A DNA stretch of 56,293 nucleotides from positions 1 to 56,293 of the forward strand of contig NZ_OEQH01000006.1 of NCBI RefSeq assembly GCF_900240385.1. Direction: 5' to 3'. Of the stretch, positions 1 to 9,380 are shown one piece after another (the stretch's first letter is position 1; every line of letters begins with the position of its first letter). The stretch comes from Clostridium minihomine (lineage in GTDB: Bacteria > Bacillota > Clostridia > Oscillospirales > Acutalibacteraceae). Under the pieces are notes generated by a model. That model did not search any database, was not told the DNA's origin, and saw only the letters and a program-made list of their open reading frames with translations. A program made the translations under genes and the position numbers.

Positions 1-77
1 TTTTTACATACGATCATCCGGCAAAATAAAAAGTTTGCTATGCAACGGAGCATAACAAATTCTGTTTTTGAGGCAAA

Positions 78-123
78 GAAGCCCAAAAATTCCTGATTTC
101 AGGGGATTTTTGGGCTTCTTTCT
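78..123 (+). terminator. Rho-independent terminator upstream of the eut genes
   Basis: An arm GAAGCCCAAAAATTCC pairs with its complement ending in GGGCTTC and is followed by TTTCT. It probably ends a transcription unit lying left of the window, or separates it from the eut genes that follow. Bases 1-77 hold no gene that I can recognise. Confidence 0.75.
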
Positions 124-390
124 ATTTCTCAAAAGAATAAGCACATAGAAGATGCACAAACGGGTGTTCCTGTTTTTTCTGGTGTTTTCAAGGCTTTTGA
201 GAGAGTAAATGACGGCATCGAATCCTTATGAATCGCTCTCTGTTTTAAAACCGGGAACATTCTTTGGTTTTAGAAGAAAATATGCAGACTGGAACAGAGC
301 GTTCAGAGAATTTATTTCAGGCACAGCGAAAGCAATGGATTCTGATGTCAAGTAAAGCAAGAGCCAAAGAAAAGAAGGAGGATTTCAGCA
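124..390 (+). other. Leader region before the first shell gene
   Basis: This stretch contains no convincing gene and no promoter I would call with confidence. Its last part carries the strong ribosome binding site AAGGAGG directly before eutM. Because a terminator precedes it, a promoter for the following genes is expected here, but the best -10-like sequences have no good -35 partner. Confidence 0.3.
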
Positions 391-669
391 ATGAATCAAA
401 ACGCTTTAGGTATGATTGAAACAAAAGGTTTGGTAGGGGCAATTGAAGCATCTGACGCGATGGTAAAAGCGGCCAATGTGACTTTAATCGGCAAAGAGCA
501 TGTGGGCGGCGGTTTGGTAACCGTTCTGATTCGTGGGGATGTCGGTGCAGTAAAGGCGGCAACAGACGCAGGTGCTGCCGCAGCACAGCGGGTGGGAGAA
601 CTGATTTCTGTTCATGTAATTCCCCGTCCCCACAGTGAAGTGGAGGCTATTTTACCCAAGACGAAATAA
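391..669 (+). CDS. eutM: Microcompartment hexameric shell protein, EutM/PduA type (first copy)
   Basis: This 92-residue protein is one BMC-H domain. It starts [18 protein letters not shown] and contains the pore-loop region around [11 protein letters not shown] and the conserved [15 protein letters not shown] stretch. Such proteins form flat hexamers that tile the facets of bacterial microcompartments, with a central pore for metabolites. The start follows AAGGAGGATTTCAGCA. It is about 85% identical by eye to the second copy at 3883-4164, so the operon contains a recent or conserved paralogous pair bracketing the other eut genes. The length is typical of the family. Confidence 0.95.
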   Translation: MNQNALGMIETKGLVGAIEASDAMVKAANVTLIGKEHVGGGLVTVLIRGDVGAVKAATDAGAAAAQRVGELISVHVIPRPHSEVEAILPKTK

Positions 670-725
670 GCATTTGGCTAATTGAGCGGAGCACGGCTTG
701 GCCGGCGGAATAAGGAGGTTGCACT

Positions 726-995
726 ATGCTGGTAGGAACGGTAATCGGCAATGTTTGGGCAACAAGAAAAAATGATGGCTTAAATGGATGTAAGCTGATG
801 GTGGTAGAGCCGTATGAATACAAGAACCATGCCTCTACCTATCCGGTTGTTGCAGTGGATACAATTGGGGCCGGAATAGGGGAGACGGTTTTGGTTGTGT
901 CGGGCAGTTCGGCCCGGTTGACGATTGGCGATGGCCAAAGTCCGATTGATCATGTCATCGTGGGAATCGTGGACAAAATTGATCTTCCCGAATGA
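726..995 (+). CDS. eutN: Microcompartment pentameric vertex protein, EutN/CcmL family
   Basis: An 89-residue protein with the EutN/CcmL signature: N-terminal MLVGTVIGNVWATRK, a central VVAVDTIGAGIGETVLV strand-rich region, and the C-terminal DHVIVGIVDKID. Family members form pentamers that close the vertices of the microcompartment shell. The start follows AAGGAGGTTGCACT. It lies 56 bp after eutM and 49 bp before eutH, so it belongs to the same operon. Together with the BMC-H proteins it provides both building blocks needed for a closed shell. Confidence 0.95.
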   Translation: MLVGTVIGNVWATRKNDGLNGCKLMVVEPYEYKNHASTYPVVAVDTIGAGIGETVLVVSGSSARLTIGDGQSPIDHVIVGIVDKIDLPE

Positions 996-1044
996 ATTGA
1001 GCGTGTGTTCCCATAAAACTAAATTGGCAAAGGAAGATTCTTCT

Positions 1045-2148
1045 ATGAGTATTAACACAATCATTCTCTATATTATTTTGCTTTTTATGGTAATCGGTAT
1101 CGCAGACAAACTGTTATTTAACAATAAATTTGGATACGGCGCCCAGTTTGAAGAGGGCATTATCGCAATGGGCCCGCTGGCGCTGGCCATGCTTGGAATT
1201 ATGTGTTTTGCGCCGATTCTGGGCAATCTTTTGGCGCCCGTGGTTTCTCCTCTTTACAATTTAATCGGCGGTGACCCGGCCATGATAGCCGGCTCTGTTT
1301 TGTCGATTGATATGGGCGGTTATCCGCTGGCGAAAGTGATGACAGACAATGTTCAGATCCAGCACTTGTCCGGCATTTATGTGGGCGCTATGATGGGAAC
1401 GACCATTGTGTTTTCTATTCCGGTTTCTTTGGGAATTATTCAGGAAGCCGACAAACCTGCCCTTGCGAAAGGTGTTTTGGCCGGCTTTATTGCCATTCCG
1501 TTCGGAGCCATGGTTTCTGGTTTGATTGCGGGAATTCCATTTTTGTATATTCTGATTAATTTAATTCCTTCCATTGGCTTGGCCATTCTGTTTGCCATCG
1601 GTTTGGCTGTGATTCCCGACGGAATGCTGAAAGGGTTCAATGTATTTGCCAAATTTATTACAGCTTTAATCACCGTTTGCCTGGGGGCTGCGATTGTGGA
1701 AGAATTGGCCGGGATCACCGTGATTCCCGGAATGGATCCCATTGCACCGCAGATTGAAACAGTGGGCATCATTGCACTGACTTTGGCCGGTGCTTACCCC
1801 ATGGTTCACTTTATTACAACCGTGTTTTCCAAGCCTTTGATGGCGCTGGGCAAATTGATTGGAATTAACAACATTGCCGCAGCCGGAATGATAGCCTGCC
1901 TTGCCAATGTTCTTCCCATGTTTGGAATGATGAAAGACATGGACGAAAAAGGTAAGGTTCTGTCTGTGGCTTTTGCAGTTTGCGCTTCGTTTACCTTTGG
2001 GGATCACCTTGGGTATGCATCTGCTCAGGATCAATCTGTGGTATTCCCGATGATCATTGGAAAACTGCTGGGCGGCATTATTGGCATTATCATTGCAAGT
2101 CTTTTGGTGGTTCGCAAAACAGACGATAAAAAGATTGCGGCAGCTTAA
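1045..2148 (+). CDS. eutH: Ethanolamine permease EutH
   Basis: A 367-residue integral membrane protein with roughly ten hydrophobic segments and glycine-rich loops typical of EutH (for example SVLSIDMGGYPLAKVM and FGDHLGYASAQDQS near the C-terminus). EutH moves ethanolamine across the cytoplasmic membrane and matters mainly at low pH or low substrate. I chose the ATG at 1045, preceded by AGGAAGATTCTTCT, over an upstream in-frame start inside eutN, because the longer form adds 40 hydrophilic residues that overlap eutN and are not typical. It is co-transcribed with the shell genes. Confidence 0.93.
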   Translation: MSINTIILYIILLFMVIGIADKLLFNNKFGYGAQFEEGIIAMGPLALAMLGIMCFAPILGNLLAPVVSPLYNLIGGDPAMIAGSVLSIDMGGYPLAKVMTDNVQIQHLSGIYVGAMMGTTIVFSIPVSLGIIQEADKPALAKGVLAGFIAIPFGAMVSGLIAGIPFLYILINLIPSIGLAILFAIGLAVIPDGMLKGFNVFAKFITALITVCLGAAIVEELAGITVIPGMDPIAPQIETVGIIALTLAGAYPMVHFITTVFSKPLMALGKLIGINNIAAAGMIACLANVLPMFGMMKDMDEKGKVLSVAFAVCASFTFGDHLGYASAQDQSVVFPMIIGKLLGGIIGIIIASLLVVRKTDDKKIAAA

Positions 2149-2169
2149 TTATGTTGAGGAGATAACAAG

Positions 2170-2613
2170 ATGGAATTGGACCAAATATTTATCGAAAAAA
2201 TGATTCGCCAAATCATTCGAGAGGATATGGGGAAAGGAAACGGTGACTCAAAACAGGTTGACCCTTCCGGGGTGATTTCTGTGGATCCCAAAGCTTATAC
2301 TCTTGAAAAATTTCCGTTTCCCATTGAAAGTGATCGGGTTTTCTTAAAAGATATTTTTTCTCAGGAAGAAAGCCCCCGTATGGGCTGCGGAATTATGGAG
2401 CTGGAAGACACCAGCTTTGAATGGACACTTCAGTACGATGAAATTGACTATATCATGGACGGTACTCTGGAAGTTATCATGGATGGAAGAACGGTTTCTT
2501 CCAAAGCCGGAAGCCTTCTTTTGATTCCCAAGGGAACTAAGGTTACATTTTCTGCAAAAGGGAAAGTGCGCTTTTTATATGTGGTCTCTCCCGCCAATTG
2601 GACAGAGCAATAA
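2170..2613 (+). CDS. eutQ: EutQ-type cupin protein (acetate kinase-like Eut protein)
   Basis: A 147-residue protein whose C-terminal two thirds match the EutQ cupin fold: MGCGIMELEDTSFEWTLQYD, then EIDYIMDGTLEV and GSLLLIPKGTKVTFS. EutQ in enterobacteria has been linked to acetate kinase activity and microcompartment assembly. The N-terminal stretch (MELDQIFIEKMIRQIIRED) looks like the short amphipathic helix used to target cargo into the shell; that role is inference. It is shorter than enterobacterial EutQ (about 230 residues). The start follows GAGGAGATAACAAG. Confidence 0.88.
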   Translation: MELDQIFIEKMIRQIIREDMGKGNGDSKQVDPSGVISVDPKAYTLEKFPFPIESDRVFLKDIFSQEESPRMGCGIMELEDTSFEWTLQYDEIDYIMDGTLEVIMDGRTVSSKAGSLLLIPKGTKVTFSAKGKVRFLYVVSPANWTEQ

Positions 2614-2644
2614 ACGAAATAATTCCTGGATAGGAAGTGACACG

Positions 2645-3802
2645 ATGAATCGATTTGATGCATGCCCGAAGATCTTTTTCGGTGAGAATTCTTTGGACTA
2701 TTTGTTGCGGCTGCCCCAGAAAAAGGCGGTCATCATCACCGATCCTTATATGGTGAGCTCCGGCACCGTAAAAGTTTTGACCGATCGTCTGGAGCAAAAT
2801 CAGATGGAATATGTTGTTTTTTCTAAAATTGAGCCGGATCCGTCTATTGAAACAGTAGCGGCCGGGCTTCAGGTTATTTTTCGGGAAAAACCTCAGGTAG
2901 TGATTGCGCTTGGCGGCGGTTCAGCTATTGACGCCGCCAAGGCAATGCTTTATTTCTGTGTCCGCTTTAAAAGCGGACTGATGGAACAGCAATATATTTA
3001 TCAGCCCATGTTTATCGCAATCCCGACCACCAGCGGAACCGGGTCTGAAGTTACGTCTTACGCGGTTGTTAGCGATCGGCAGCAGGGTGTAAAAGTTCCC
3101 TTGAGTCACCGCAGCATGATTCCGGCAGTCGCCATTTTGGATCCGGAGTTCACCAAAACATTGCCGGCAAACATGATAGCCTATACCGGAATGGATGTGC
3201 TGACGCACGCCATAGAGGCCTATGTTTCGCCCCAGCGCAATGATTTTACCAATATGTTTGCGCTGGAAGCGGCCAGCCTGACCATTCAGTGCCTGCCCCC
3301 TTTTTATCGGGATGTAAACCAGACCCGGATGCGCGAAAAAATGTACAGCGCTTCTACCATGGCGGGGCTGGCCTTTACCAATTCCGGTTTGGGGCTGTGC
3401 CATGGAATTGCCCACACGATGGGCGCGCAGTATCATGTTCCCCATGGCAAGGCAAATGCCGTTATATTGCCCTATGTCATACGCTTTAACGCGGGCATTG
3501 GCAAGTACAAAAGGCCGGGGGTAAAGCATCACTATGCGGAATTGGCCAAAAAGTTGGGTCTGACCGCAAACAGCGAAGAAGAGTTGTGCTGGCAGCTGGC
3601 AATGACCGCCAAGGTTTTGTGCGAGCAATTTGAAATTCCCACTTCGCTGTCCGGCTGCGGCATTTCAGAACAGGACTTCTTCGGGAATATGGATCAAAAC
3701 ATCACAAAGATTTTAGAAGATGCCTGCACAAAGGCTAATCCGGTGAATGTGAGTCGAGAAGAGCTGTACTCTTTACTCAGTGACATCTATCGGGGAGAAT
3801 AA
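2645..3802 (+). CDS. eutG: Iron-type alcohol dehydrogenase, EutG-like
   Basis: A 385-residue Fe-dependent alcohol dehydrogenase. The NAD-binding loop GGGSAIDAAKAM, the TTSGTGSEVTSYAV segment, the metal-binding region GMDVLTHAIEAYVSP and the second metal site GLGLCHGIAHTMGAQYHVPHG are all intact. In ethanolamine microcompartments it reduces acetaldehyde to ethanol and regenerates NAD inside the shell. I chose the ATG at 2645 with AGGAAGTGACACG in front; an earlier start would run into eutQ. It lies between eutQ and the second shell gene, so the role is supported by context as well as by sequence. Confidence 0.9.
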   Translation: MNRFDACPKIFFGENSLDYLLRLPQKKAVIITDPYMVSSGTVKVLTDRLEQNQMEYVVFSKIEPDPSIETVAAGLQVIFREKPQVVIALGGGSAIDAAKAMLYFCVRFKSGLMEQQYIYQPMFIAIPTTSGTGSEVTSYAVVSDRQQGVKVPLSHRSMIPAVAILDPEFTKTLPANMIAYTGMDVLTHAIEAYVSPQRNDFTNMFALEAASLTIQCLPPFYRDVNQTRMREKMYSASTMAGLAFTNSGLGLCHGIAHTMGAQYHVPHGKANAVILPYVIRFNAGIGKYKRPGVKHHYAELAKKLGLTANSEEELCWQLAMTAKVLCEQFEIPTSLSGCGISEQDFFGNMDQNITKILEDACTKANPVNVSREELYSLLSDIYRGE

Positions 3803-3882
3803 AAGGTGCTTTTCGGCAAATGAGTTGCTGAAATAATCAAGTGAAAAAACAAATATCAGGGAAGGAATCGGAGGTTATTCAA

Positions 3883-4164
3883 ATGACAAACAGCAATGCG
3901 CTTGGAATGATTGAAACAAAGGGATTAGTAGGATCAGTAGAAGCCGCAGATGCAATGGTGAAAGCGGCCAATGTTACCCTGATTGGCAAAGAACACGTTG
4001 GAGGCGGTCTGGTGACTGTTATGGTTCGCGGCGATGTGGGGGCCGTGAAAGCAGCCACCGATGCCGGGGCTGCCGCTGCCGCAAATGTGGGGGAATTGGT
4101 GTCTGTTCATGTAATCCCCCGCCCCCATGGCGAAGTGGAGCAGATTCTTCCCAGACTGAAATAA
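3883..4164 (+). CDS. eutM: Microcompartment hexameric shell protein, EutM/PduA type (second copy)
   Basis: A 93-residue BMC-H protein very like the copy at 391-669; the stretch [10 protein letters not shown] and the region from [18 protein letters not shown] onward are nearly the same, with most changes in the last third. The start at 3883 follows GGAGGTTATTCAA; an upstream GTG at 3841 is in frame but has no ribosome binding site. Two near-identical BMC-H genes in one operon suggest mixed hexamers or facets with slightly different pores, which is inference. Confidence 0.95.
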   Translation: MTNSNALGMIETKGLVGSVEAADAMVKAANVTLIGKEHVGGGLVTVMVRGDVGAVKAATDAGAAAAANVGELVSVHVIPRPHGEVEQILPRLK

Positions 4165-4247
4165 TTGATTTATTGCATCGACGTATGAAGCCGAATGACA
4201 AAGTTCGGTTTCACACCGGAATGAAATGAGAAGGGATGTGATAAACA

Positions 4248-5033
4248 ATGAGTCTTCTCACAGAATCGCAGCTTCGTTTTGAATTAAAAAGTACAGATTT
4301 GGATGCGATGAAGGAATTTTGGGTTGAAAACGGCACAGTTGTTACTCCGGCTGCCCGGGATTTTCTTCGGGAGCACAGAATTGCTTTGCGTTACGGCGAA
4401 GTTCCGGCGTATAAGACAGAGCACTCAAGCATTTCTCGTCAGGATTTTTTTTGTAACGTGGACCACAGGGAAGAAAAAGACGCTGGTGCTGATTTGCAAA
4501 TGTCTGTGCCAGCCCAAAGGGAGAAAGCAATCGCCGAAATTAATGGGGAACCGGAACAGGAAAACAAGACTCTTTCTATGCTGCGGCTTCATTCCAAACT
4601 GGAAAGTCTGGAAGCGCGCATACTGGAAGTGCAGCTGATTTTCCAAAAGCGGGGGATGCATCAGGCGGTGGAGCAATTGGGAAGCACTTTGGAATATACC
4701 CGGGAAATTGTGCGGTGCTTGGTGCAAAGCAAAGAACTGGAAGAACCGGCCATTTTGGGGATGAGCAGTGAGGAAATTTCTCAGCGTTCTCAAAATCCGC
4801 AACAGTATTATGGCATCCCTCACTTTTCTGTTCGTCTGGAGCACGGGGAAGGGGTCATTTTGCTCAACACACTGCGGGCACAGGCACGCGAAACGGCGCT
4901 GGATGCATACAAGATTTTTCAAGATGACTGCGGCGCGGCACAGCAAGAGGATATTTTGCGGGGACTGAACCGGCTGGCATCCTTTTTCTATGTTATGATG
5001 TTTCAAATGCTGACTCGAAAGGATCTGGAATAA
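4248..5033 (+). CDS. eutT: EutT-like cobalamin adenosyltransferase
   Basis: A 261-residue protein matching EutT of Bacillota. The N-terminal part reads LTESQLRFELKS and GTVVTPAARDFLREHRIALRY; the C-terminal helical domain has LRLHSKLESLEARILEVQL, LEYTREIVRCLV and LRAQARETALDAYKIF. EutT converts cobalamin to adenosylcobalamin, the cofactor of ethanolamine ammonia-lyase. The closely spaced Cys cluster known from the Salmonella enzyme is not visible; the middle region (residues 70-105) is a poorly conserved, charged linker. It is the last gene before the terminator at 5109. The RBS is AGAAGGGATGTGATAAACA. Confidence 0.8.
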   Translation: MSLLTESQLRFELKSTDLDAMKEFWVENGTVVTPAARDFLREHRIALRYGEVPAYKTEHSSISRQDFFCNVDHREEKDAGADLQMSVPAQREKAIAEINGEPEQENKTLSMLRLHSKLESLEARILEVQLIFQKRGMHQAVEQLGSTLEYTREIVRCLVQSKELEEPAILGMSSEEISQRSQNPQQYYGIPHFSVRLEHGEGVILLNTLRAQARETALDAYKIFQDDCGAAQQEDILRGLNRLASFFYVMMFQMLTRKDLE

Positions 5034-5108
5034 ACGGAATCAGGAAAAAATATAATAACCCTTAACCGTAATTTTTGCTTATGACTCCCTGTTTTAAAAT
5101 AGATATCG

Positions 5109-5164
5109 AAGAACCCCCGTCTCAGCTGTGCAGTGAAATGCATGGCTGGGGCGGGGGTTCTTTG
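5109..5164 (+). terminator. Terminator of the eut operon
   Basis: GAACCCCCGTC pairs with GGCGGGGGTTC and is followed by TTTGT. It lies between the end of eutT on the plus strand and the convergent DtxR-type gene on the minus strand, so it may serve both. Confidence 0.75.
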
Positions 5165-5206
5165 TGAGTAAAATATGCCGGTCTATCTTTTAAATTCCAT
5201 CTTTTC

Positions 5207-5644
5207 TCAGTGCCTTTTGCTGACATCTTTTTTTGGAATCCGGCAATGGCTGGCACAGGATGTTTTATGGTCTGATGATTTGTGATAACGGCACAAAGCG
5301 CAAAGTGTGTCTGTACTGACAATATGTTCCATGGCACAGGCGTCTGCTGCGGCAGTTTGTTGGTCTACTTTTAAAACCTCGGTTAAAAAATCCCGGATCA
5401 CCATACATTTGTCCAACAAAGAGATGGCGTGCCGTTCCCCGGCAGGGGTGAGATGAACTTGCCGATGCTGATCTTTTCGCACCAGCTTTTCTTTTTCCAG
5501 TTTGCTCATGCCGACGCTGACACTGGCTTTGCTGAGCCCGAGATTTTCGGCAATGTCACTGATGCGCACACCCTCATTTGTTCCGAAGGAAAGCTCATAA
5601 AGGGCTTTGATATAGTGCGCCTGAGAAGGGGTAAGAGAATGCAT
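5207..5644 (-). CDS. DtxR/MntR-family metal-dependent transcription regulator
   Basis: A 145-residue regulator. The N-terminal winged helix-turn-helix reads LTPSQAHYIKALYELS, VRISDIAENLGLSKASVSVG and LVRKDQHRQVHLTPAGE, followed by a dimerisation/metal region with RDFLTEVLKV and ADACAMEHIVS, where Glu and His residues fit the family's metal sites. The start at 5644 follows AAGGAGGAACAGCCTC; longer readings have no comparable site. The last residues are rich in Cys, His and Lys. It is the last gene of the ABC exporter unit and probably represses it when iron or manganese is plentiful; the exact metal cannot be read from the sequence. Confidence 0.88.
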   Translation of the reverse strand: MHSLTPSQAHYIKALYELSFGTNEGVRISDIAENLGLSKASVSVGMSKLEKEKLVRKDQHRQVHLTPAGERHAISLLDKCMVIRDFLTEVLKVDQQTAAADACAMEHIVSTDTLCALCRYHKSSDHKTSCASHCRIPKKDVSKRH

Positions 5645-5852
5645 GAGGCTGTTCCTCCTTTTCAAACGGTTGTTCATCCTTTTAAAAAGCCGGGGTTTCA
5701 GATGCGTTTTTTTAAAGAATTCTCGTGCAGCGATACTCAGATTCTTTAAAAAATGAAGAAGAATAAGAGGAAGCCTTTGATGGGTTTGTACCCTGTTATC
5801 GCTCCAATAAATTAGTACCCGGCGGCCACTCAAAATAAAATATTTCTAAAAA

Positions 5853-7586
5853 TCATTCATGAAGCTTCCAACCGATGGCTTTTTTGCGCACCCCCACAAA
5901 ATCGGAGTAAATTCCTGGCTGCTGAATCAGTTCTTCGTGGGTGCCGCGCTGAGCAATGCCGCCGTCTGCCACCACAATAATCTGATCGGCATGGCGAACC
6001 GTTTTCAGGCGATGGGCAATCATGAGAATCGTTTTATCTTTTGTCAGCTCTTCAATTGCCTTTTGAAGCTGGCTCTCATTTTCCGGATCTACACTGGAAG
6101 TGGCTTCATCCAAAATGATGATGGGGGCATCCTTTAAAATAGCCCGGGCAATGGAAATTCGCTGTTTTTCTCCGCCAGAAAGGGTAGCTCCGTTTTCACC
6201 GATCACCGTGTGATAGCCGTTGGGCAAAGCCGAAATAAAATCATGGCAGCAGGCTTTTTTTGCCGCTGCAATCACTTCTTCCCGTGTTGCATCGGGGTTT
6301 CCGAATTTAATGTTATTTTCAATGGTATCTGCAAACAAATAAACATTCTGGAATACAATGCTGATGTTCGAAAGAAGGCTGTCCAGCTTATACTCCCGCA
6401 CGTCATAGCCGCCGATTCGGATGCTGCCTGTATCCACATCCCAAAAGCGGGCGATCAGGCTGCACAGGGTGCTTTTTCCGCTGCCCGACGGGCCGACAAT
6501 GGCCGTGGTGCTTTTTTCGGGAATGAAAAGATTGATATCAGACAAAATTTTGCGCTGGGCAAAAGAAAAATCAACATGATAAAATTCAATATCAAAATAT
6601 TCTGGATGCAGTTCTTTTCCCTCGCTATCCATTACCGGAACTTCATCAATTTCATTTACGTTGTCCATAGAGGAATCCAGAATTTGCAGCGCAAAGGATT
6701 TTTCTCCGGCTTTTTCCAGCTGGTTGTAAATCAGGAAGGATGCAACGATCATCAGCAAACAGACCACAAGGGTCATCGTGCCGGACAGATAAAAATAGAT
6801 AGAAGAAAGAATCACAACAATGCTCATCATCCGCAGAATGACAGACTGCAAAATTCCATAAGGGAGAAACACGTGTTCCAGATTTAAATTTTTCTCTTTG
6901 CTGTCCCGGATGGTGCTCTTGATTTTCTGGTTGGATTGGCTGTCCAGATTATAGGCTTTGACCACCAGAAGCCCCTGAATGTATTCCAGCACGGCGCCCA
7001 CCAGATTTTCTTGCGCTTGTTGCCGGAGCGGCGAAATTTCTTTGGATTTTTTTTGCATCTGGGCGTTGCACCACAGAAACAGAACTGCCCCTAGCAGCAC
7101 CAAAAGCCCAATCCGCCAGTCCACAAACAGCAAAACAATCGAAAGAATAAACGTGTAAAGAAAGCCGTTGAGCAATTCGGACAAAACAGAAGAAGCGTTG
7201 TTTTCAATTTCACCCATGGTGGTGGTTACCGTAGAAGTCAAAGCGCCAAGGCTATGATCATTAAAATATCCCATCGGCATATATTTGATGCGATCACCCA
7301 CATGAATTCTTTTTTCTGCACACATAAAATAGCCGGTTTTTACCTGTCCGAAATCAGATGCATAGCTGCACAGAATGCGCCCGAGAATGCTGAAGATCAT
7401 CATGCCCAGTGCCGCCCACACCGTGGTTTGACTCAAACCGTTGATGATTCCGGTAAACACCAGCGCCAGTGCGCCCATTTGAAACATATCAAAAATAGAA
7501 TGAAGCACGCCGAACAGTACGCAGCGTTTTAGCGTATCGCGCATGCTGCCGGAAAAATCAAATATCTTCTTTAATGTTTGTATCAT
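5853..7586 (-). CDS. ABC exporter half-transporter (second of a pair)
   Basis: A 577-residue fusion of an N-terminal six-helix exporter domain (about residues 20-300) and a C-terminal ATPase domain. Walker A is GPSGSGKSTLC, the signature is LSGGEKQR, and Walker B is IIILDEATSSVD followed by the switch His in IAHRLKT. It is paired with the gene at 7602-9353 with a 15-bp gap, so the two most likely form a heterodimer. Similar pairs beside AraC and DtxR regulators occur in siderophore uptake or export loci (IrtAB/YbtPQ-like). The substrate is not evident. The start follows AAAGGGGGCAGCACACA. Confidence 0.85.
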   Translation of the reverse strand: MIQTLKKIFDFSGSMRDTLKRCVLFGVLHSIFDMFQMGALALVFTGIINGLSQTTVWAALGMMIFSILGRILCSYASDFGQVKTGYFMCAEKRIHVGDRIKYMPMGYFNDHSLGALTSTVTTTMGEIENNASSVLSELLNGFLYTFILSIVLLFVDWRIGLLVLLGAVLFLWCNAQMQKKSKEISPLRQQAQENLVGAVLEYIQGLLVVKAYNLDSQSNQKIKSTIRDSKEKNLNLEHVFLPYGILQSVILRMMSIVVILSSIYFYLSGTMTLVVCLLMIVASFLIYNQLEKAGEKSFALQILDSSMDNVNEIDEVPVMDSEGKELHPEYFDIEFYHVDFSFAQRKILSDINLFIPEKSTTAIVGPSGSGKSTLCSLIARFWDVDTGSIRIGGYDVREYKLDSLLSNISIVFQNVYLFADTIENNIKFGNPDATREEVIAAAKKACCHDFISALPNGYHTVIGENGATLSGGEKQRISIARAILKDAPIIILDEATSSVDPENESQLQKAIEELTKDKTILMIAHRLKTVRHADQIIVVADGGIAQRGTHEELIQQPGIYSDFVGVRKKAIGWKLHE

Positions 7587-7601
7587 TGTGTGCTGCCCCC
7601 T

Positions 7602-9353
7602 TTACAAATCATCTTTTGCGCCCACATGCGCTTCCCACATATCGCGGTAGAGCCCACAGATGTTTAAAAGCCGGCTGTGGGTGCCAACCGCTTCGATCTG
7701 CCCTTGCTTGACCACAACCAGTTGATCTGCATCGGTTACGGTGGAAAGGCGGTGGGCAATCAGCAAAACGGTTTTCCCTGCAATTAATTTTGCCAAAGAT
7801 TCTTGAATGACCGCTTCACTTTCCGGATCCGTATAGGCGGTGGCCTCATCCAAAATCACAATGGGGGCGTCTTTCAGCATGGCACGGGTAATGGCAATGC
7901 GCTGCCGCTCTCCGCCGGAAAGATGCCCGCCGGCACCCCCGACCACCGTATCATACCCATTTTCCAAATTCTGAATAAAATCGTGACAGCCGCAGGCTTT
8001 GGCGGCAGCTTCCACCTCATCATCTGTGGCAGTTGGTTTTCCCATGCGGATATTTTCCCGCACGGTTTCATCAAACAGATAATTATCCTGAGCCACATAG
8101 GCAATTGTGTCCATGAGCTGTTTTTGCGGGATTTGGCGAATGTCTGCCCCGCCGATGGAAACAGAACCCTGTGTCACATCCCAAAACCCGGCGATTAGCT
8201 TGGTAATGGTGGATTTGCCGCCGCCGGAAGGCCCGACAAAAGCGGTAATTGTGTGGGGAGGAAGGGTTAAATTTATATTTTTCAGGATTTGTGTTTCTTC
8301 CGCTGCGTCCTCTTGATAAGAGAAGCAAATATTTTCTAACCGGATGGTTCGATCTTTCAGGTCCTTTTTTTCTGTGGGTCTTAGAAGCTCCGGCGCATCC
8401 AGAACTTCACATACCTCACCCACGATGGTTCCCACCTGGGCGATGCTGTCTGTATAGTTCATCGCTGCCAAAATCGGGCTGACGATGCCCAAAGAAAGAA
8501 CGATGACCGTGATAAAATTCGGCACAGAAAGGGAACCGTTCATGCGTAATATACAGCCGATGGGGAGCACCCCCACCAGAACACTGGGCCAAATGGTGAA
8601 CATGGCAGATTTATACCACTGAACACTTTTCATCCAGTTGACGGCGTAATCGGCATTTTCGTTGACTGCTTTTGCGTACTTGCCATAAGAATTGGCAGAT
8701 TGGTTAAAGGCTTTAATCACTTCAATGCCGTTGATATATTCCACAACCGTATTATTCATGGTGCGCATGCGCTGCACCAGCCCCTGAAATTTTTCGGCAT
8801 ATCCTTTCCCCATGCCTTTGTAGCATAAAAATCCGATGGGAAGGGTGAGAAGCGAAGCCAGCGCCAGCCGCCAGTCCAGCACAAATAGATAAATTAAGAT
8901 GAAAACCGGAACCAAAAGATTCGAGGTTAAATCGGGAATCAAGTGGGCCAGAATCGGCTCCATACTCTCGACTCGATCCACAATGGTGCTCTTTAGTTTG
9001 CCGGATGGAGTTTCGAGCACATACCCCATGGGAACCTTTGTCAGCTTGTTGACCAAAGACAGTCGAATTTCTTCCAAAACAGAGTAAGTGGCATTGTGAG
9101 AAACTGCTGTTGCCCAGTTGGAAAAAAGGATCTTTGCCAAAAATCCTGCGGCGGCAACGGCACACCAGCCCAAATAAACAGAAAAGGCGGTTTCACCAGC
9201 CATCAAATTCGTAACGATTCCGGCGACGACAAAGTATGGAATCATTCCAGCAGCAACACTGACACAAGACAGCAGGCTGGAAAGAACGTAGCCTTTTGTG
9301 TGGGGCCCAGCGAGCTCCATCAAGCGGGAGAAGGGTTTCTTTTGTTCTCGCAT
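7602..9353 (-). CDS. ABC exporter half-transporter (first of a pair)
   Basis: A 583-residue protein with an exporter membrane domain (about residues 20-310) and an ATPase domain with Walker A GPSGGGKSTIT, signature LSGGERQR and Walker B IVILDEATAYTD. I chose the ATG at 9353 because AAGGAGC lies 10 bp upstream; a longer reading to 9497 runs through a hairpin and has no ribosome binding site. It is transcribed with 5853-7586 and lies downstream of the AraC regulator, so iron-siderophore transport is the best guess; a drug or peptide exporter remains possible. Confidence 0.85.
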   Translation of the reverse strand: MREQKKPFSRLMELAGPHTKGYVLSSLLSCVSVAAGMIPYFVVAGIVTNLMAGETAFSVYLGWCAVAAAGFLAKILFSNWATAVSHNATYSVLEEIRLSLVNKLTKVPMGYVLETPSGKLKSTIVDRVESMEPILAHLIPDLTSNLLVPVFILIYLFVLDWRLALASLLTLPIGFLCYKGMGKGYAEKFQGLVQRMRTMNNTVVEYINGIEVIKAFNQSANSYGKYAKAVNENADYAVNWMKSVQWYKSAMFTIWPSVLVGVLPIGCILRMNGSLSVPNFITVIVLSLGIVSPILAAMNYTDSIAQVGTIVGEVCEVLDAPELLRPTEKKDLKDRTIRLENICFSYQEDAAEETQILKNINLTLPPHTITAFVGPSGGGKSTITKLIAGFWDVTQGSVSIGGADIRQIPQKQLMDTIAYVAQDNYLFDETVRENIRMGKPTATDDEVEAAAKACGCHDFIQNLENGYDTVVGGAGGHLSGGERQRIAITRAMLKDAPIVILDEATAYTDPESEAVIQESLAKLIAGKTVLLIAHRLSTVTDADQLVVVKQGQIEAVGTHSRLLNICGLYRDMWEAHVGAKDDL

Positions 9354-9380
9354 TACAAATATAGCTCCTTTCAAAAAAAG

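Noticed and set aside
124-390. A cobalamin riboswitch or ethanolamine-responsive antiterminator before the shell genes
   Set aside because: No recognisable core was found; only the terminator at 78-123 is clear.
7803-8482. Long plus-strand frames opposite the ABC exporter genes
   Set aside because: They are shadows of conserved ATPase sequence on the other strand and have no signals of their own.
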